Notes under the pieces: generated by a model
Told to the model about the DNA's origin: nothing
The model's input: only the letters and a program-made list of their open reading frames with translations
Database searches by the model: none
In this document: positions 9,853 to 19,665 of the stretch, piece after piece
How the letters are laid out: each line of letters starts with the position of its first letter
How positions within the stretch are numbered: position 1 is the first letter of the stretch
Translations under genes and position numbers: made by a program
Source: Gammaproteobacteria bacterium
GTDB lineage: Bacteria; Pseudomonadota; Gammaproteobacteria; Pseudomonadales; Pseudohongiellaceae
Assembly: GCA_002726595.1 (NCBI GenBank)
Contig: PBTO01000092.1
Location: 1-32,380 of the forward strand
Reading direction: 5' to 3'
Length of the DNA: 32,380 nt

Positions 9853-11586
9853 CTATGCCACATCCATAAAGTCACTGGAATCATCCACCTGCTCTGCCAC
9901 TCGTTTTACTTCTTCCAGGCTGGTAATGCCCTTCGCTGCATCCTCCAGCGCGCTGACCACCAGTGGCTGATAGCCCGGGGTTTTTCTGGCAAATTTTACA
10001 AAATCCGACGAGTTCGAGCGCCGTAGCGCGTCTGACAGTGCGTCGTTCAAAACCAGTAATTCAAATACACCCACACTGTGCCGATAACCGGTATTATTGC
10101 ACCGGTGGCAACCTTCCGGTTGCTTCAGTTTCATCTGGGACGCTCCTTCCTCTCCTAATAGTGACACAATCCAGGCCTTTTCAGTGCTATCAGGTGAATA
10201 ATCTGTGAAGCAGTTATCACATAAACGCCGAATCAGTCGCTGCGCAACCACCGCTCTTAACGCGGTTGCTGCGAGAAACCCTTCCGCGCCCATATCGACC
10301 AGGCGCATTGCGCTGGATACTGCGTCGTTGGTGTGCAGGGTGGAGAGCACCAGGTGACCTGTCATGGCAGCGCGCAGGGCAATCTCGGCGGTTTCGGTGT
10401 CTCTTATCTCACCTACCAGCAATATATCCGGGTCCTGACGCAGCGCCGAGCGTAAAATTCGGGCAAACGACAGGTCGATCTTGGGGTTGATCTGAACCTG
10501 GTTTATTCGATGCAGGCGGTATTCTACCGGGTCTTCAACCGTAATGATTTTCTTGCCTATTTCATTGAGTTCCTGCAGCGCGCCATAGAGAGTTGTGGTT
10601 TTACCGCTACCGGTAGGACCAGTAACCAGAATCAATCCGTGTGGCATGTGGATTAGCTTGCGGAAGCGCTCCAGTATATACTCAGGCATGCCAACATGAT
10701 CAAGATCAGTTGCACCTTCCGTTTGATCCAGCAATCGCATTACCACCGATTCACCATTTTCAATCGGCATGGTTGATAGTCTGATATCCAGCTTTCTGCC
10801 TTTGACCTTCAAACTAAAGCGACCATCCTGTGGCAGACGCTTCTCGGAAATATCTAATCCGGATAACAATTTCAACCGCAAAACCAGTGCAGGCGCGATG
10901 CGTTTTTCCTTCATCACCTGTTCCTGCAAGATACCATCGACACGTTGCCTGATGCGCAGAACATTTTCATCGGGTTCAATATGAATATCAGAGGCGCGAA
11001 CCTGCACTGCATCTTCAAAAATCGATTTCAACAGTTTAACAACAGGCGCATCGCTGTCATCAACTTCGAGGGCCAGGGAGTCGAGGTCGAACTGGCCTTC
11101 GGTTAGTTCCTCGTCCAGCTCTTCGGCAAAACTGGCGATCTCTTCCGTGCGCCTGTAGACAAGGTCCAGAGTGCTTAATAATTCACTTTCCCTAACGACT
11201 GCTTGCTGAATTGGTCTCTGTAAAATTCTCTCCAGTTCATCAAAGGCAAAAATATCCATTGGGTCGGCCATGCCAACCAGCAAATTGGAATTCTTGTCAG
11301 AAAGTACGATGGCTCGGTAACGCCGCGCATAGGACTCCGGCAACAATTGAATCAGATTTACATCGAAGTTGTATCGCCTTAAATCAATGAAGGGGACCTC
11401 TAGCTGCTGGGAAAGAAAACTGAGAAACTGCTCTTCTTCCAAATAGCCCAGATCTATCAAGACCCGGCCTAACTTATGCCCGACTGCTTTCTGCTTCTTC
11501 AGGGCAGCCATTAACTGCGCTTCGGTTATAACCTGGTTTTCAACCAGCAGGTCACCGATTCTGATTTTCTGTTTTGTAATCGCCAT
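9853..11586 (-). CDS. mshE: MSHA pilus assembly ATPase MshE (GspE/PilB family)
   Basis: Walker A GPTGSGKTTTLYGAL, VEDPVEYRL, Walker B region DILLVGEIRD, zinc-binding CDNC...CHRC. Confidence 0.95.
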   Translation of the reverse strand: MAITKQKIRIGDLLVENQVITEAQLMAALKKQKAVGHKLGRVLIDLGYLEEEQFLSFLSQQLEVPFIDLRRYNFDVNLIQLLPESYARRYRAIVLSDKNSNLLVGMADPMDIFAFDELERILQRPIQQAVVRESELLSTLDLVYRRTEEIASFAEELDEELTEGQFDLDSLALEVDDSDAPVVKLLKSIFEDAVQVRASDIHIEPDENVLRIRQRVDGILQEQVMKEKRIAPALVLRLKLLSGLDISEKRLPQDGRFSLKVKGRKLDIRLSTMPIENGESVVMRLLDQTEGATDLDHVGMPEYILERFRKLIHMPHGLILVTGPTGSGKTTTLYGALQELNEIGKKIITVEDPVEYRLHRINQVQINPKIDLSFARILRSALRQDPDILLVGEIRDTETAEIALRAAMTGHLVLSTLHTNDAVSSAMRLVDMGAEGFLAATALRAVVAQRLIRRLCDNCFTDYSPDSTEKAWIVSLLGEEGASQMKLKQPEGCHRCNNTGYRHSVGVFELLVLNDALSDALRRSNSSDFVKFARKTPGYQPLVVSALEDAAKGITSLEEVKRVAEQVDDSSDFMDVA

Positions 11587-11594
11587 AAGATTGA

Positions 11595-12803
11595 CTAATT
11601 TCTTAACACGTTTAGTCTTTGCTGACTACGCTGCCGCAAACTTGCGCTCAGGTTAGGTATCTGCATCGCCTGGATATAAGCCTCCAACGCGACTTCTTGA
11701 TTGCCGAGTAAGTCCTGCGCTGAAGCAAAACCATACCACCATTTTCCCTGGCTTCGGTCCAGCTGTACCAATCCAGAGTAGCTGAGCGTAGCCCCTTCAT
11801 AGTTCTCGCTCGCAAGTTGCGCCATGGCCAGGAACTCATGATATTCCGGGTCTTCAGACAAGGTTGGTGCCCTGCTTAGTAATAACTGTGCAGCTACATC
11901 GAACTGGCCGTCATTAATCAGCAACCTGGCTTTTAGCTTCTTGTACCCTGAATGATTGGGCACCAATGCCAACCCGCCCTCAATAATGGTAAATGCGTCC
12001 TGTGCCTGTCCCTGATTCACTAGAAGCTTGGCAAAAGTCTCTCTGGAAAAATGCGCGTTGGGATTCAGGCTTATGTATTTATACAACTCAGTAAATGCCA
12101 ATTCACTTTGATTGGCATTTATCAAGGCCAGAGCCTTTTGTACATTTTCCGTATCCAGTTCCGCCGCAGTTAATTCGCTTCTGTTTTTTACGGAGTCTGT
12201 AGCTACCGCAGACCTATCCACTACAACCGACTGAATTCCACTGTTGGAAGTGGCTACTGCCGGTGCAGTATTGCGCGAAGGTGCAGGTTCTACTGGCGCA
12301 ATTGCTGTTGGCTTAGGTGCTATTAGTTCAGGAGCTAGTTCCGCAGTTGTAACAGGTGGTGTATTTACCTCAACTACCGCAGCAGTCGTTGTAATTTCCT
12401 CAGCGGCGGGAGCAGGCGCCGGGATTTCCTCGACAGTTTGAACCGGTAAATCTGTAGCCGGCGGAGGCTGGGTGCTAGCCGTCTCAGCCACGATTACTTC
12501 CTCTTCGCCTGGCGTTTCCGCACTGACAGGTTCACCAACAGCGGTATTTGAATTAGCCGTTGATGATATTGCCGGTGTATCGATACCCAACTGCTGGGTG
12601 GTAACTCCTCGATTCAATTGCAGGTAGAAAAAGGCCAGCGCAAGTGTTACAGCTACCAAACCCATAGCAATAATATAGAGCTTTCTGTTGTCCTGATAAA
12701 TCTCGACTTCGCTTGCCGGGACCAGGCGAGACGCTGTCGACCCTCCGCTGGTTCCTTTACGGCGCTGATCAAGATCGCGCAACATGTCATTAACTAGGCT
12801 CAT
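11595..12803 (-). CDS. mshN: MSHA biogenesis protein MshN (TPR-containing)
   Basis: SLVNDMLRDLDQRR N-terminus, one TM segment, Pro/Ala-rich linker, TPR-like C-terminus; position. Confidence 0.85.
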   Translation of the reverse strand: MSLVNDMLRDLDQRRKGTSGGSTASRLVPASEVEIYQDNRKLYIIAMGLVAVTLALAFFYLQLNRGVTTQQLGIDTPAISSTANSNTAVGEPVSAETPGEEEVIVAETASTQPPPATDLPVQTVEEIPAPAPAAEEITTTAAVVEVNTPPVTTAELAPELIAPKPTAIAPVEPAPSRNTAPAVATSNSGIQSVVVDRSAVATDSVKNRSELTAAELDTENVQKALALINANQSELAFTELYKYISLNPNAHFSRETFAKLLVNQGQAQDAFTIIEGGLALVPNHSGYKKLKARLLINDGQFDVAAQLLLSRAPTLSEDPEYHEFLAMAQLASENYEGATLSYSGLVQLDRSQGKWWYGFASAQDLLGNQEVALEAYIQAMQIPNLSASLRQRSQQRLNVLRN

Positions 12804-13714
12804 AGGTAAAACCTGCCTACATAGAATATCAGCGCAGCACCGACAAAAATTCCAGCTATCGCAATAAATGCTGGCCGGTAATTATTGCTCGGTAATTCAA
12901 CACCTTCCGTGTCGTCAGCCGCGGAGCGAACATGATCTATCTGCACGGTTCGCTCGCCCCTGCCAAACGCCACCATGAGTGCCTTGTGGCACAGAATATT
13001 AATTACCCGTGGAATACCTTCACTGGCACGGTACAAATTGTCCACTGCTCGCCTGGTGAATAAGAATGGTCCGTTATAACCTGCGGTCGCAAGCCTGTGA
13101 ACTACATATCTCTCAGTGCCCTCTCTATCCAGCGACTCAATCGTGAAAGAAAATGTAATTCTCTGCCTTAACTGCCGAAGAGACGGTTGTGCCAGGGCTA
13201 CATCGATTTCCGGTTGCGCAAACAACACCACTTGAAATAACTTGGCCTGTTCAGTTTCTATGTTAGTAAGCAACCTCAAGGCTTCTAGTGTCTGCTCGGG
13301 CATGGCGTGGGCTTCGTCAATAAACAGCACTACCTGCTTACTATTGGCAGAGTATTCAACCAGTTTTTCCGTAATTGCCTTTAGCAATCGATGATAGCCA
13401 ATATCTTGTTCAACATTCAGATCCAGTTCTTCGGCGAAGGCCAGGAATAATCCTTTCGGGCTAAGTACCGGGTTGGGAATATAGGCAGTTATGTAGCTTT
13501 CCTTGTCTTCTTCCAGTGTGTTCAACACCTTTCGACAAAGCATGGTCTTACCCGTGCCCACCTCACCTACAATCTTTATAAAGCCTTCAGCATTGGCTAG
13601 CGAAACCATAAGCATATTGTAGGCCTTGTGGTAGCTTGCCATATTTAGAAAAAAATGTGCGTTCGGTGTAAGAGTAAATGGAAGCTCTCTCAGGCCGAAA
13701 TGTTGTAAATACAT
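12800..13714 (-). CDS. mshM: MSHA biogenesis AAA ATPase MshM (ExeA/GspA-like)
   Basis: MYLQHFGLRELPFTLTPNAHFFLN, GEVGTGKTMLCRKVL, VLFIDEAHAMP. Confidence 0.93.
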   Translation of the reverse strand: MYLQHFGLRELPFTLTPNAHFFLNMASYHKAYNMLMVSLANAEGFIKIVGEVGTGKTMLCRKVLNTLEEDKESYITAYIPNPVLSPKGLFLAFAEELDLNVEQDIGYHRLLKAITEKLVEYSANSKQVVLFIDEAHAMPEQTLEALRLLTNIETEQAKLFQVVLFAQPEIDVALAQPSLRQLRQRITFSFTIESLDREGTERYVVHRLATAGYNGPFLFTRRAVDNLYRASEGIPRVINILCHKALMVAFGRGERTVQIDHVRSAADDTEGVELPSNNYRPAFIAIAGIFVGAALIFYVGRFYL

Positions 13715-13732
13715 GCCTTGCGCTGTCCTAAG

Positions 13733-15595
13733 TTAATTATTGGCAAATGGATCGATGGAGCGACTCAGTTCACTAAATCTGTCATTGCTTTCATTTATCG
13801 GGTCCTGCTCACTCGCCAGGCTTTGTACAACAGGCTTCAATAAAATAATGAATTCACTTTTTACCGTTTGAGTTTGCTTCTGCTCCAGAACTGCTCCGAC
13901 AATGGGAATTTTATCTGCTCCGGGTAATCCGGCTGTCTCGTTTACATTGCGCTCGAAGGCCAGTCCGCCAAGCACGACTATTTGCCCGTTAACCGCCTTT
14001 ATCACAGTATCGATTTCACGAGTTGAAGTTCTTGCCAGCGGTACAACCTGTCCACCAATATTCTTGGACTGCTCATCTACTGCGCTGACAGTTGGATGAA
14101 CGTGCAAAGTAATTTCGCCGGAAAGGCTTATCTGTGGAGTAATATCCATCGAAATACCGGAGAAAAATTGCTGCAGATTATTGTCGCTATTTGTTGTCGT
14201 GTTGGCAGCAGAGGCAACGGTAGTTGAATCAGTCTGGGTTTGGAAAAATTCCTGCACACCTACCTGAAAAACTGCTTTCTGATTATTCAGTGCCCGAAGC
14301 TGAGGGCTGGAAATCACCTGTGTTGAGCCTCTAGTTTGCAATAACTGGAATACCGCATCGAAATCTGTAAAAGCTGTGCTGATTTGAAGTGGATTAGAGA
14401 GCCCATCTATACTGCTACCGGCAGATACCAGTTGTCCTACCACATCGCTAGTACTGCCTAACAGGCCTTCTGCTGTGCCTCGAAATTCACCACTGCCTGT
14501 AATCGGGTTATTTGCCTGCTGCCCGAATGTGTCGAAGTCCAGCGCGTATTGAAAACCCTTATTGAGAATGACCTCCAGAAACTGTACTTGAATAGTCACT
14601 TCTCTGCGCAGGGATTCCTGCGCTGCATTGATGAATGCCTCGATGCGGTCAATCTCTGCCGGGAAAGCAGTTACAATCACGATACCGGTTTGTGGTTGCA
14701 CCAGAACACTCTTGCCTTCATCTGTCACTGTAGATTGATTGCGGCTACCGATGCTGCCAATGCCGCCAAATATTCCTCCACCGCCGCCTGCCGACGCTCC
14801 CGTTGATCCACCGGTACTTTCTACACCAATCAGGTTGGATATCACCACCTCGAGTTCAGACCAGAAGTCCGTGCCGGTGGAAGTGGAAATTTGCCCACCA
14901 GCACCACCGCCTCCGCCAAAGCCGCCCTGACCACCACTGAATCCACCACCACTAAAACCACCACCACCAAACCCGCTATTCCCACCGCCACCGTTCTGGC
15001 TATTGGTGCTGGTAACCTGAATGCTTGAACTGCCCTGCCTTTGTACATCCAGATAATCGATCATGAACTGACGTGTTCGCAGTCCACCTGGGCGTATAGT
15101 GAATATATTGCCGCGCCGGCTTATGTCGAGATTATACAGCTCCGCCACTGTATCCATCGCCTCCTCAATGGTTACGTTAGGAATGCTGAGATTAATCTGC
15201 ACATCGACATCCGGACTGATCACAACGCCATAATCTGTATCGACAACCAGACTGTTGAAAAATACATCTGCGGGTAAATTTGGCGAGCTGATTGACACTC
15301 TTTCCTCTACCGGAGTCAGCAACCTTTGATCAAGAGAGAGCGAGGGTATAAGCTCGTTAAGCAACCCTGTTCCCGCTCCGCTTCCCACTCCCGTTCCCGC
15401 CTGCTGGATTGACTGGCTTTCTGCAACTGATGGGCCAGCAGCTTGCTCGAGAGTATCCTGAATTTCGGTCAAAATAGTCGTATCGTTTCTGGAGTCCATT
15501 AGACCGGCACACGAAGACAGAAATATAGCCAACAGAGCAACAACCCCGACTTTTGCAGGCACCGAAATTTGTTTTAGTTCATTTATTCTGATCAA
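13733..15595 (-). CDS. mshL: MSHA outer-membrane secretin MshL
   Basis: Lipoprotein-type N-terminus (FLSSCAG), secretin domain (VISSPQLRALNNQKAVFQVG, VVLGGLAFERNVNETAGLPGADKIPIVGAVL). Confidence 0.94.
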   Translation of the reverse strand: MIRINELKQISVPAKVGVVALLAIFLSSCAGLMDSRNDTTILTEIQDTLEQAAGPSVAESQSIQQAGTGVGSGAGTGLLNELIPSLSLDQRLLTPVEERVSISSPNLPADVFFNSLVVDTDYGVVISPDVDVQINLSIPNVTIEEAMDTVAELYNLDISRRGNIFTIRPGGLRTRQFMIDYLDVQRQGSSSIQVTSTNSQNGGGGNSGFGGGGFSGGGFSGGQGGFGGGGGAGGQISTSTGTDFWSELEVVISNLIGVESTGGSTGASAGGGGGIFGGIGSIGSRNQSTVTDEGKSVLVQPQTGIVIVTAFPAEIDRIEAFINAAQESLRREVTIQVQFLEVILNKGFQYALDFDTFGQQANNPITGSGEFRGTAEGLLGSTSDVVGQLVSAGSSIDGLSNPLQISTAFTDFDAVFQLLQTRGSTQVISSPQLRALNNQKAVFQVGVQEFFQTQTDSTTVASAANTTTNSDNNLQQFFSGISMDITPQISLSGEITLHVHPTVSAVDEQSKNIGGQVVPLARTSTREIDTVIKAVNGQIVVLGGLAFERNVNETAGLPGADKIPIVGAVLEQKQTQTVKSEFIILLKPVVQSLASEQDPINESNDRFSELSRSIDPFANN

Positions 15596-15612
15596 TTTTT
15601 CTCTCCGCCGCG

Positions 15613-16002
15613 CTAACGATCATCCACTGTTTCTTTGATAGATTCAGAGAACAGTTCAACTCTTCTTTCCTCAGTACCCTCGATTAGAAGATCTACTCCA
15701 CCTCTATCGATTCCGATAACCTGGGCATTCCCAATTAGATCACCGATCGTTACCCTTTCGTCGTTCACCACCGCCAGCGGCAAAGTAGAACTTGCACGAA
15801 TAAAAGTTACTTCGAATCCACCTGAGCTAACTGCTCCGGACAAAGTGACTGGCCCACTATCGGTAGCAGCAGTAGATGACACAGAATAAAATGGCCTGGT
15901 TGGATCAACCAGATCTTCCCCATCGATTACCTCTGCACCCAAGGGCAAACAAAATGCCACCGAGATGAATGCTATTGCTGTTTTGTAAAAACTAAACACC
16001 AA
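15613..16002 (-). CDS. mshK: MSHA biogenesis protein MshK (PilP-like)
   Basis: 129 aa; DLVDPTRPFYS motif after a signal sequence; order in the msh cluster. Confidence 0.78.
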   Translation of the reverse strand: MVFSFYKTAIAFISVAFCLPLGAEVIDGEDLVDPTRPFYSVSSTAATDSGPVTLSGAVSSGGFEVTFIRASSTLPLAVVNDERVTIGDLIGNAQVIGIDRGGVDLLIEGTEERRVELFSESIKETVDDR

Positions 16003-16711
16003 TAAAACCCTCTTCCGTGCTCAGTGTGTGTATCTCCAGCGTTACGCTGGCACTGGGCCATTCCAACTGCCGAAAACTTATTTCATCCCAGAAGAAACTA
16101 CCGGTGATTTCCTCAAAGTAGCGCAGATACTTCAGCGTGTTAAAAAAATCACCCTGAAACTTAATAACCAGGCCATGCTCATAGACCTGGCCTGATACAT
16201 CCGCCTCTGTTACTTCATCCAGATTTACCGCACCGGTCTCAGCTAATAATTCATTAATATTCGTCACTCCTACCCGAAGAGGTGATGCGGCAACATTTTC
16301 AAAGCGCACCAGCTCCAGACCTGTTTGCCGTTCAAGCACTGAGGTCAGAACTTCCGTCATGGCATTCGGTGTTATCATATCACCCGCAAGACTTTCAATT
16401 TCTTCATCCAGCACTACCTGATCCCGTGAAATCACCAGAAGCCGATTATTTGCAAACCGGTTAGGATCCACTTGACTCGCTTCAACCATTGAAGCATATG
16501 CTGTCTGCTGTGCCTGAATCTGCCGGGTGGTCGTGTCCACCTGCCCCTGAAGACTAACTATCTCTGCCTGAAGCGGATCAAAAACCAATGTCAGATAAGC
16601 CATACCCATTCCTGCAAGCAACATCCCAAGCACCAAAATACGCTCAGATCGTGGCCTTGATTCAATGTTATTGGACAGTCGGTCCAATTGCAGTCTTAAT
16701 TGTTCATTCAT
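15992..16711 (-). CDS. mshJ: MSHA biogenesis protein MshJ (PilO-like)
   Basis: Single N-terminal TM segment followed by coiled coil; order between mshI2 and mshK. Confidence 0.8.
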   Translation of the reverse strand: MNEQLRLQLDRLSNNIESRPRSERILVLGMLLAGMGMAYLTLVFDPLQAEIVSLQGQVDTTTRQIQAQQTAYASMVEASQVDPNRFANNRLLVISRDQVVLDEEIESLAGDMITPNAMTEVLTSVLERQTGLELVRFENVAASPLRVGVTNINELLAETGAVNLDEVTEADVSGQVYEHGLVIKFQGDFFNTLKYLRYFEEITGSFFWDEISFRQLEWPSASVTLEIHTLSTEEGFIGV

Positions 16712-17300
16712 TAGATGTGCTCAGAACAAATGAAAAATATTGCTCATCAACGCTGCCGCGAAAAATACGCGGGTTGTAATGCATCGCCCTTAACGGGCTT
16801 GTGCCTCTTTCTATATTGTCCACGTATCGAGGCACCAGGGCAGAATCGCGCACTTGCCCTTGCAGGCTTACTACATCACCACCATCAGAAAAACTGAATG
16901 AGTTAATGCTTAACCCTTCCATTGATGCTCGGGAGAGGTCTTTAAAGTAATCTGAAAACCCAACAAGGTTGCCCAATTGCGTATCACGAAGAAAATCTCT
17001 AATATCGCGACTGGCTTCCAATATTGCCTCAGCTGTGTCCAGTCGCGCGGTCAATTCCAGGTTCTGTGTTCGCCGCGCGAGAACACCATCAAGCTCACTG
17101 GTTTTTCGGGTTTCTTCAGTGAGCTGCTCACGTAGTACAGCTAACTCACTGTTCAACTGCACCCTGGTGAATATTTCATAGGCAGAAATCAATGCCATAA
17201 CAGCAAGCGCACCACCGAAAATCTACAGCATCAGCACCGAAGTAAGCTGGTCCTTTTTGACCTTCAATTCCGACAAATAGAGGTTTATCTGCTGTTTCAT
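16704..17300 (-). pseudogene. PilN-like MSHA biogenesis protein (MshI2) interrupted by an in-frame amber codon
   Basis: Reading from the ATG at 17300: MKQQINLYLSELKVKKDQLTSVLML*IFGGALAVMALISAYEIFTRVQ...; TAG at 17223-17225; both parts share one frame; ATG overlaps the mshI stop (TAATG). Confidence 0.82.
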
Positions 17301-18256
17301 TATGCCGCTGCCTTCTCTTGCCTGGTTTTCTTACCGCCCCGCAGAGTCGCTCCCAGCGCTGTCATACAAATTTGTTGTACCTCAGGTGACAGACTTACCG
17401 CACTTTCCATGTGTACTGACAAATCAAGCGCCGTGACTTTGGCTGTCAACGCTTCGTTTAAAGCCTCGGTCATACCAGCCGTATCATGTTGCCTGCGCGC
17501 TATGACAATTTGGGTGACCTGCCCCTGACCCATTTGACTTTCGAAGTAATCCAGCGAACGTTGTATCTCTAAAACCAATCGATCTTTCAAATCTTCCCAA
17601 TCTGGGGACTGCATCACATCGGGATCGAGCTGGGTATTGATGCGACGCGTCAGGTATAGATCCCCGCCCCTCGTCAGATTCATGGTACTGCCGGTTCTTC
17701 TGAGATCCATGAATGCAATACCGTTTTCATCTTCTATAAATTGTGAAGACAGATTTTTCATTGCCAATTCGGGTATGTCGATAACAGCCAGTTCCAGCCC
17801 ACTATTTGAAATCATATCGATAATTGCCTGAATACGAGACTTGAGAGCTGCAACGACGTAGACCATGTTGGAACGACCCCGATAGGCATTCTCGGGGACC
17901 TCAAACACATCGATGGCGGCATCTTCTATCTTCATGTCCAGCAGATCCTTTATCTTCCAACGCACAGCAGCCTTCAATTCATCAGGCTCAACCTGGGGTG
18001 CTTCGACCAGATGGAGGCTGTAATCCTTGGGGCTCAATACGAAGCTGCACTGCACTCCCACCAAGTTAAGCTTTTTCACCAGTTGCTCCAGAGCATCGCC
18101 GGCTTCTCTTTCAGATTGCAGAACAACGCGCTCACAGTTGAGGAGAAAAGGCATACCCTGATTTTCCACAACGTGAGCCAGCACCAGCTGTTCGGAGTTA
18201 ACTGTCACTCCCACGCGCCCGCTGTCCTTTACCTTCTTTCTAAAAAATGATGCCAT
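17300..18256 (-). CDS. mshI: MSHA biogenesis protein MshI (PilM-like)
   Basis: 318 aa; actin-like PilM/MshI fold features (DELKAAVRWKIKDLLD, IAFMDLRRTGSTM), head of the msh cluster. Confidence 0.87.
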   Translation of the reverse strand: MASFFRKKVKDSGRVGVTVNSEQLVLAHVVENQGMPFLLNCERVVLQSEREAGDALEQLVKKLNLVGVQCSFVLSPKDYSLHLVEAPQVEPDELKAAVRWKIKDLLDMKIEDAAIDVFEVPENAYRGRSNMVYVVAALKSRIQAIIDMISNSGLELAVIDIPELAMKNLSSQFIEDENGIAFMDLRRTGSTMNLTRGGDLYLTRRINTQLDPDVMQSPDWEDLKDRLVLEIQRSLDYFESQMGQGQVTQIVIARRQHDTAGMTEALNEALTAKVTALDLSVHMESAVSLSPEVQQICMTALGATLRGGKKTRQEKAAA

Positions 18257-18603
18257 CGGGTCTCTCTGTATTTCTAATCTGGTCTAAGGCCTTTCAATTC
18301 TGTGTGGCTATGAAGCCGCTCTATCACTACAATTCTGTGACCCATCCGATTCTGCAACGGGACAAATGCCATATTCTGCGCGCACGCAGCCGCAAAACTT
18401 GAGGAAAGCCCTTAAGGAGTATCGTCTAAGTACTTAAATTCTAAATCAAAACTTCAGCTCAATCGGGATAAACTAGGGTAAGTTTAATCCCGTGTTAAAT
18501 GAACTGTGTGGAGCTTCTCAGAATGGCGGGGCGAAACCGGGAAGAAAAAGCGCCGGAATTTTGACGGTGCACAACCCAAAAATAAGGAGAAACTTCGCCG
18601 AAA

Positions 18604-19062
18604 ATGATCAATATAGTACTGTTTGAGCCCGAAATACCGCCAAATACGGGTAACATAATCCGCCTGGCGGCCAATACAGGCTGTCAGCTTCATCTGATAA
18701 AGCCATTGGGTTTTGATCTTGATGACAAGCGCTTACGCAGAGCCGGGCTCGATTACCATGAATTCGCTGGCGTCAGGACCTATGACAGCTGGGAGAAATT
18801 TGCCACAGCACAGGAAAGGCCCTGTTTTTATGCCATCAGTACCAAGGGCACAAAAAACTACGCTGATATTGCGTATAAAGAGGGAGATTTTTTGATATTT
18901 GGACCCGAAACTCGAGGGCTTCCAGCATTTATCAGAGATCAACTACCCAGGGAAAATATCCTCAGAATCCCCATGCGCGAAGACAGTCGCAGCCTGAACC
19001 TTTCCAATGCCACTGCGGTAATCGTCTATGAAGCCTGGCGTCAGCTAGGCTTCATAGACTGA
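18604..19062 (+). CDS. trmL: tRNA (cytidine(34)-2'-O)-methyltransferase TrmL (SPOUT family)
   Basis: NIVLFEPEIPPNTGNIIRLAANTGCQLHLIKPLGF, FGPETRGLP, IPMREDSRSLNLSNATAVIVYEA. Confidence 0.96.
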   Translation: MINIVLFEPEIPPNTGNIIRLAANTGCQLHLIKPLGFDLDDKRLRRAGLDYHEFAGVRTYDSWEKFATAQERPCFYAISTKGTKNYADIAYKEGDFLIFGPETRGLPAFIRDQLPRENILRIPMREDSRSLNLSNATAVIVYEAWRQLGFID

Positions 19063-19073
19063 TCGAGTGTGAA

Positions 19074-19652
19074 CTAATCGGCTTCTTCTGCAGTAGCATC
19101 ATCGCCTGTCGCATCATCACCTGCCGCGTCATCGTCTCCAGCACCATTGGCCTGTGCCGCCTGCTCGGCCTGCGCCTGTTTCTGCTGCGCATAAATAGCA
19201 TCGAAATTAATCGGAGAAAGCATTAATGCCGGGAAGCTGCCCTTGCTTACCACATTATCGATCGCCTCCCGTGCGTACGGGAAGAGTATGTTCGGGCAAA
19301 CTGTGGCATGTAGTTGTTCCAACTGAGCCTGATCGAAATCCTTGCAGGTGAAGATACCAGCCTGATGAATTTCCACCAGAAATGCCGGTTCATCGTCCAA
19401 TTTAGCCTCGGCGGTCAGTACCAGAACCACCTCATATACATCATCCTGAATCTTGTTGTGTCGGGTCTTGATGTCGAAATTGATCTTCGGCTCCCATTTC
19501 CCCTGAAACACGAGCGGACTTCGGGGTGACTCAAAGGATGCATCCTTTAAATATATGCGCTGCAAGGCGAACGCCGGACCTTCTGGCTGCTCTGTTGTAG
19601 GCGCGGCTGCCGCGGCTGCTTCGTTTTCGTTGTTTTCTTCGTTTTCTGCCAT
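19074..19652 (-). CDS. secB: Protein-export chaperone SecB with extended acidic C-terminal tail
   Basis: FALQRIYLKDASFESPRSP, VLVLTAEAKLDDEPAFLVEIHQAGIF, LFPYAREAIDNVVSKGSFPALMLSPINFDAIY. Confidence 0.96.
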   Translation of the reverse strand: MAENEENNENEAAAAAAPTTEQPEGPAFALQRIYLKDASFESPRSPLVFQGKWEPKINFDIKTRHNKIQDDVYEVVLVLTAEAKLDDEPAFLVEIHQAGIFTCKDFDQAQLEQLHATVCPNILFPYAREAIDNVVSKGSFPALMLSPINFDAIYAQQKQAQAEQAAQANGAGDDDAAGDDATGDDATAEEAD

Positions 19653-19665
19653 GATAATTCCTGCT

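Noticed and set aside
14842-15048. CRISPR-like or tandem repeat signal in the ccacca/ccgcca-rich stretch
   Set aside because: It is the coding sequence of the Gly-rich loop of MshL, not spaced direct repeats.
9185-17300. Genome-wide TAG recoding as explanation for the two amber codons
   Set aside because: glnII, gpmI and ctpA all terminate with TAG at the expected protein ends.
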